A stretch of 64,000 bases of DNA from contig JAZBQD010000030.1 in the NCBI GenBank assembly GCA_036583965.1, positions 88,767,300-88,831,299 of the forward strand, given 5' to 3'. The notes beneath the pieces were generated by a model that worked only from the letters and a program-made list of their open reading frames with translations, made no database searches and was not told the origin of the DNA. Both the position numbers and the translations under genes were made by a program. Source of the DNA: Prunella strophiata (Eukaryota > Chordata > Aves > Passeriformes > Prunellidae). Of this stretch, positions 59,071 through 64,000 are shown one piece after another (positions within the stretch are counted from its first letter, which is position 1; each line of letters starts with the position of its first letter).

Positions 59071-60935
59071 TTTTGCATGAGGTTTTGTTTACCAGCATAC
59101 AGGAGCTGGAGGAATGAGCCACAACTTTGTGTCAGCAGTGCCACTGTCCTGAGCTGAGCTGGAGAACTGTCCTCAGATGGACTCTGATTTTAATACTGGT
59201 CAGTCTTCAGACTTTGGTGAAAAACATGAAATACTTCACACCTTTCACTGTCACTGAGAGCCCTCTGTCTTCCTGAGCTTCCCTCCCAGCAGAGGCACAG
59301 GGCAGGAGATTGTATGGATGGGAGCAGGTCTGCAGACAAGGATCCAACCTGGTTGAAAGTTCAGTTGCTTTTGGCAATTGGTAAGTGAATGTTTTTGTTT
59401 GACCAGAGCTTCATGGTGCATCCTGAAAGCAGCAGGAGATGTTTTCCCCAAGCTGGTGTCTGCTGAAGGAGTGTCACTGCAAGGGAGGATGTGTGAGGGC
59501 TGAGGAAGGATCACCTACCTCTCAGCTGAACATGAATGGATGCTTAGTCAGCTGAGGAAGGCTCCTCCCCTCTGGTGTGAGACCTTGAAGAAGCATTCAG
59601 TGAGTTACAGGAAGATTTGCACAATGTCCCAGCACTGCCTGCTTCCTGGCTGTGGGGACACAGAGTTTCCAAGAATCCCCTGAGCTCGTGTGAGAGGCAC
59701 TGAGCTGCTGCCTGGCAGGAGAGGTGCTGGCTCTGCACATTCACAGCCACTGGGATGGAGGAGCTCAGCCAAAGTACTTTTTGGCACATTTTTCTTTCAG
59801 AAAACATTGAGAAATAGAAATTTAAACTGGTAAGTTTGTCACTAGGAAACCCCATGGAAGAGGCTCAGTATTGCTCCTGTGGGAGCTCTTGACTGACATG
59901 TGGTGTAGAAAGTTTCAGTCTTTGGATGGGTTTAATGTTAGCTTGATTTCTTTTCTGTGGTGCTGATGCAGAGAGACACAGTAATTGTACTGCTTTTGCA
60001 TAAGTGCAAAATTCTGGCAGCCTCAGCTTAACAAAATAAAAATATTGAAGTTCAGATTGCAAAATATGATCCAGTTGTTCTTGGTATTAGAAAAAATACT
60101 CAAATATTACAGCTGAGACCAGTCCTTTCCCATTTTCTCCAATGTGTCCACTTTAATGTGCTTATAGCTGCTGGAACAATGAGGAGAACAAGGAATATGA
60201 AAGCTGATTAACCATAGAGGTGAGTATAGGGCTGTCAGGCTGCATCTCCAGTATCACTGCACTTTGTCGTAAATCTGGGTCTCAGGGGACCCCTGACTGA
60301 AGAATGCACACAGAAAGCATTCAGCATGACTCTGTGTGAAAGCCAGTTGTCTGGATGTGCAATAACCCTCTCCATCTCACTGTTTGCCAGTGGCTACCTA
60401 TTCCAACTGACAGTCAAAACAAGCAAGATGTAGTAATCCATGCAAAAAAAAAAAAAAGAAAAAAAAGCCTACAGGACAAACCACACAGGGTAAGCAGCCA
60501 GAAATATAAACTGTATGTTCTGTGTGTTGTCTGACTTCTAAACAATTGTCTTGTCAGAGTGGGTTCCCTGCATTTATTTCCTTCCACGAACAATAACCTG
60601 TTTTTCTTAGTGTCTTTCAGGAGCCCTTCATAAGCACTCATCTTCTGAGGACCATCACCCTCCAGAAAGGACCCACTGGAAAGCAGTGGGCTTTCCATCT
60701 GTATGAGCTAGAAATCCCATTTTTCAAAAATGTTCCAGTTTCAACATGCACCAACAACCTCAAAAAAAAAAAAGAAAAAAGTTTTAAATATTTGGAAATC
60801 AGAAAAGGCTGGAGTCCTAGGTTAGGGGCATGACTAGTGGAGCCAGGCTGCATGAGTGAGCCCCCAGAGATAAGAGATTACCCACATTGTATTCCCATCT
60901 CTGCTGTGATGAGTTTATGTGTGATGCTGCCCTGG

Positions 60936-60956
60936 GATGGATCCAATGGATCCATC
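60936..60956. repeat. Perfect inverted repeat, 9-bp stem
   Basis: GATGGATCC and GGATCCATC flank AAT. This is a short hairpin without evident function. Confidence 0.75.
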
Positions 60957-63900
60957 AGCCCTCAGTGGATCCCACTTGCTCAAGCCCATGATGCTGTGGG
61001 TATGTATTCTCACAGACACAAAATGTGATGCTGCATTATGCTAGACCAGCAGGATTTTGCTGTTTTGGATAAGAACCAGTAGGTGACAGTCCTACTTTTC
61101 TCCTTTGAGTTTTTACATCAACAAAGCTTCATTTCCAAGCAGCTGATGGTAGGACAACTCTCCAGGGAGCTGCCCCCTGCAATGTTGCATGAGGAAAACC
61201 CTTCTGAGGTTTTCTCCAGCTTGCTCTGCAGGAGCAGCACATCAGCTGTGATCAAGGGATGTCCCTGCTAGCATCAGATGTGACATGCTGCAGTGTGACT
61301 TTCTTACCCTGGCCACTGCAGTTCATGTCTGATGGTGCTGGAGATGTTTCCCCAGCTCATGGCTCATGTCTCCTGTTCATTGTAGATATTAAAAATCAGA
61401 GCAAATTTCACAGCCTAACTCTCTGAAACGCTGCCCTCCCATCACCAAACTCTGACATTAACTCCAAGCAGGGATAATACCTCCATGGAAAATGTAGATT
61501 CAAACCAGTTCCAAGAGCCTGTGTTCCACACAGAGGAGCTTCCCTCTGGATTAGAAGGTTAGTGGTGACAGGAGCAAGGACCCCACATTACCCACATGCC
61601 ATTGACTCTCTAAGCTGGTTTCCTTCAGGGCCACTGCAGGATGCTGCAGCCCTGCCAGAGGGTCAGTGCTGAGCTTTTGTCTGTGCAAGTCCTAAGGGAT
61701 GGTCAGGGGGGAGCCCTCAGCACACCTGCGTATTTTCATATGCACATCAACTTTGAAATGAGCAACTATGAAAATAAGAAGGTCATGTTTGACTGCAGTG
61801 TGCAAATGCATTTGTGTCTTCAGCAGTTGCCTTGAGAGAGGCCATTAATCCTCAGCAGATTTTACCAGGAGGAATTTCTCTCCTGTGAAAAATTTTAGTC
61901 TTCAGGTCATGTTACCAGAATACTGAGCCAAATTCCCTCCATACCTGTGGGCTGGCAGCTGCTACAGACTATGTTTCCCTACATTCTCATGGGTTTTGGG
62001 TCATTTGGCAAACTTCAAATTTGAACCCTTTTTAAAAAAATATGCAACATAGGTAATTTCCTCTGTGCTACAATAAAGAGTGTCACTTAGAAAGTGTCCT
62101 TTCAAATCCATATTTTTGATGTTATCATCAGTTTTGTTTCCCTTTTTGGTTTCATTTATACTTGCTACAGCATTTTTTTTTTTTAACATGTCTGACAGAA
62201 ACAGGCAGCACTCCAGGTTAGGATGAGAAGTTATTAGAGAGCAGCCATGTTAACTGTGCAGCATTCCCTTAGTGTCAAACCTTCATAACCATCCTGAAAA
62301 TTATCTCATCTATGTTCCTTAAAACACTTGGTTAATTACCAGATAAAACTCAAAGGATCAGCCTGAGGGAGTCACATATAGAAAGTTCTTTGTGACCATG
62401 TGTGTCATGTATGTGGCACCATCACTTGATCCCCTTCAATGACCAGGTGAATTGGTGCTACATGGATTTTAGAACCAGAAGTTTTAGGCAATATAAGTGT
62501 TCTCCTTCTCCTGACATGAAAGCTGGACCTGTTGCATGTTCTGATCTAGGCTGGAGAAAGCCCAAAGGTAAGAGAAGCATCTCTATCCCACTGGTCCCAT
62601 GCTGCACATCACCATCTCTCTCCTTTTATCACCTCAGGCTTGGTTTGTGTTTAGACTTAGTTCAGCAAAAGAATGCTCTTTTGTCAGGAAAGGCTTTTCT
62701 CTCTGTCATGCTGGTCATGAACCACCTCATCTGATTTGCCTGCTTCTTGAGCAGAGAGCAAACGCTGTGTGCAGGGTACCACAGGAAGACACTGCTTATA
62801 ACTGCAGGAAAACAAAGTTCATAGAGTGCTTTATGCTGCATGTGTCAGCTGATTATTTTTGCAGAACACAATGTTATTTCCTCCTAAGGACTGAATCTGC
62901 TTTTCTTAGTCTTTTCTTGTGTTATTTGTGTTTTGTTGCATTGTATCCTTGCTGCTCTTCAGCCTGTTCTCTTAGGCTCATTGGGCCCCTCTTGACAAAG
63001 AAAGCAGGTTTGTGACAATGAGTATTTATTTGCAACACCCTGATAAATGTGGTTTTCTAATATCTGCACTGGTCTTGGGAAGAGAGGAAAAACTAATACC
63101 TATGGAGTGACATCATGGTTTGGTAGAAGGCAGTGGTGACATTCCCACCAGCTTCACTATGGCCAGAATTCCACAACAAAAGGGTTTGGGAACCCAAAAA
63201 CCTTCACTGCGTCCTCTAACTGCCTGCCTTGATGCAGAACCAGGAGCCCACAGGAACACCTCTCAGCTGCTGCCTCCCTACTGTTCCATCACAAAAGAGA
63301 TTATTTAGGAACAGGGGAGTGCCCAGGCCCAGGTGCTGCTCAGCCATCACCACAGCTGCAGGGTGGGGCCAACACCCCTGGCCTCAATTCACACACCCCT
63401 GCTCCTTGTCTGCCAGGTGCTCTGTGTGGACCCAGCTGCAAAATCACCTTTAGCTGTGTGGGGACACCTTGGTACTTACTGCTAGAGAGTGGCCTCAGTA
63501 AATCAGGCCCACTTCATCCCATCCTTTCTTCCCATGCTTTCTTCAGCAGATGTTGTCTTGAAGCAGCCTCAGAGCCCTAGGACATGGTGATGTAAGTGGG
63601 GGTTTATGTGGCTCTCTCCTCTGGAAAGCATGGGATTAAATACCACAAGCCTTTGGCCAAAGCAAGCTGTGCTGTCCTCTGGGATGGTCCTGCCCTTGTT
63701 GAAGGAAAAGGGAACTTTGTCTGATTTTGCTGAGTGTTGTGAATTATTGTCTAAAGTCAGGATTTCAGCTTTCATCCTCATGCTGTGAGGATGGCAAGAT
63801 GGATCACAAACCACCATTCAAATCTTACTGTTAAGGACTCCACCAGCCTGGACCTTGTCTATTCAATGAACATGGAAAGCAGAGATTTGTGTTTAACCAT

Positions 63901-64000
63901 CTCACCCCACTGGCTGATATCAAAGTGAGAATAACATGGGAAAGAAGCTGCTCATAGGGAAGGTGCCCAACTGGTTTGTGATCAGAGTTTGGTGTTTTCC

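Larger units (their letters stand above)
51730..64000. other. Intergenic region right of the LTR
   Basis: I see no gene that I can support. The longest open frame of the window (52911-53552, -, 213 codons) lies in a GC-rich block with open frames on both strands and resembles nothing known to me. A25 lies at 55217-55241, further A-runs near 60444 and 60760, a T-run near 62171, and a promoter-like stretch at 58740-59070. Confidence 0.65.

Noticed and set aside
1..64000. RASA2 or RASAL1/RASA4 instead of RASA3
   Set aside because: Segments [31 protein letters not shown] and the C-terminus SAHSI fit remembered RASA3 and not RASA2; RASA4 and RASAL1 differ much more.
1..64000. CRISPR arrays, operons or other prokaryotic systems
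   Set aside because: No regularly spaced repeats or compact gene arrays; the sequence is clearly vertebrate intron and intergenic DNA.

Overview
The window is vertebrate nuclear DNA and almost certainly avian. It has an intron-rich gene, a degraded CR1 LINE 3' end of the type found across bird genomes, and a complete solo retroviral LTR that I recognise (from memory, not from a search) as a songbird-type ERVK-like element. It is not prokaryotic: there are no operons, and the only gene I can support is split into 19 coding exons.

Positions 1-45570 hold the 3' four-fifths of RASA3 (GAP1-IP4BP, a Ras/Rap1 GTPase-activating protein) on the + strand. Nineteen coding exons (11797-43805) join without a frame conflict into 2,062 nt. 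They encode 686 complete residues plus the end of a split Arg codon, then a TGA stop. By comparison with remembered human RASA3 (834 residues) the missing part is about the first 149-150 residues (first C2 domain and linker), which must lie upstream of base 1. Domain order here is C2B, RasGAP (arginine finger R222 and FLR motif of the partial protein), PH, then a Btk zinc motif (H539, C550, C551, C561). The stop is followed by a 3'UTR of about 1.75 kb ending near an ATTAAA signal at 45540.

Positions 1-11796 are one very large, incomplete intron with nothing I can call. Introns between exons hold a CR1 3' end (27706-28005), several short perfect hairpins and short direct duplications. One intron has a GC-AG rather than GT-AG donor (11878). 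Two exon-like sequences, unannotated as far as I know, fit the reading frame of the PH-domain region: 32942-32989, and 36544-36594 with a longer stop-containing variant.

Positions 45571-64000 are intergenic, with no gene I recognise. The clearest element is a 622-bp solo LTR (51102-51723) flanked by perfect 6-bp target duplications. A CpG-rich patch abuts it on the left. A promoter-like, possibly LTR-derived stretch lies near 58740-59070, and long A-runs and chance ORFs are scattered through the rest. In human, the region beyond the 3' end of RASA3 (towards GAS6) is also gene-poor, which agrees with this.
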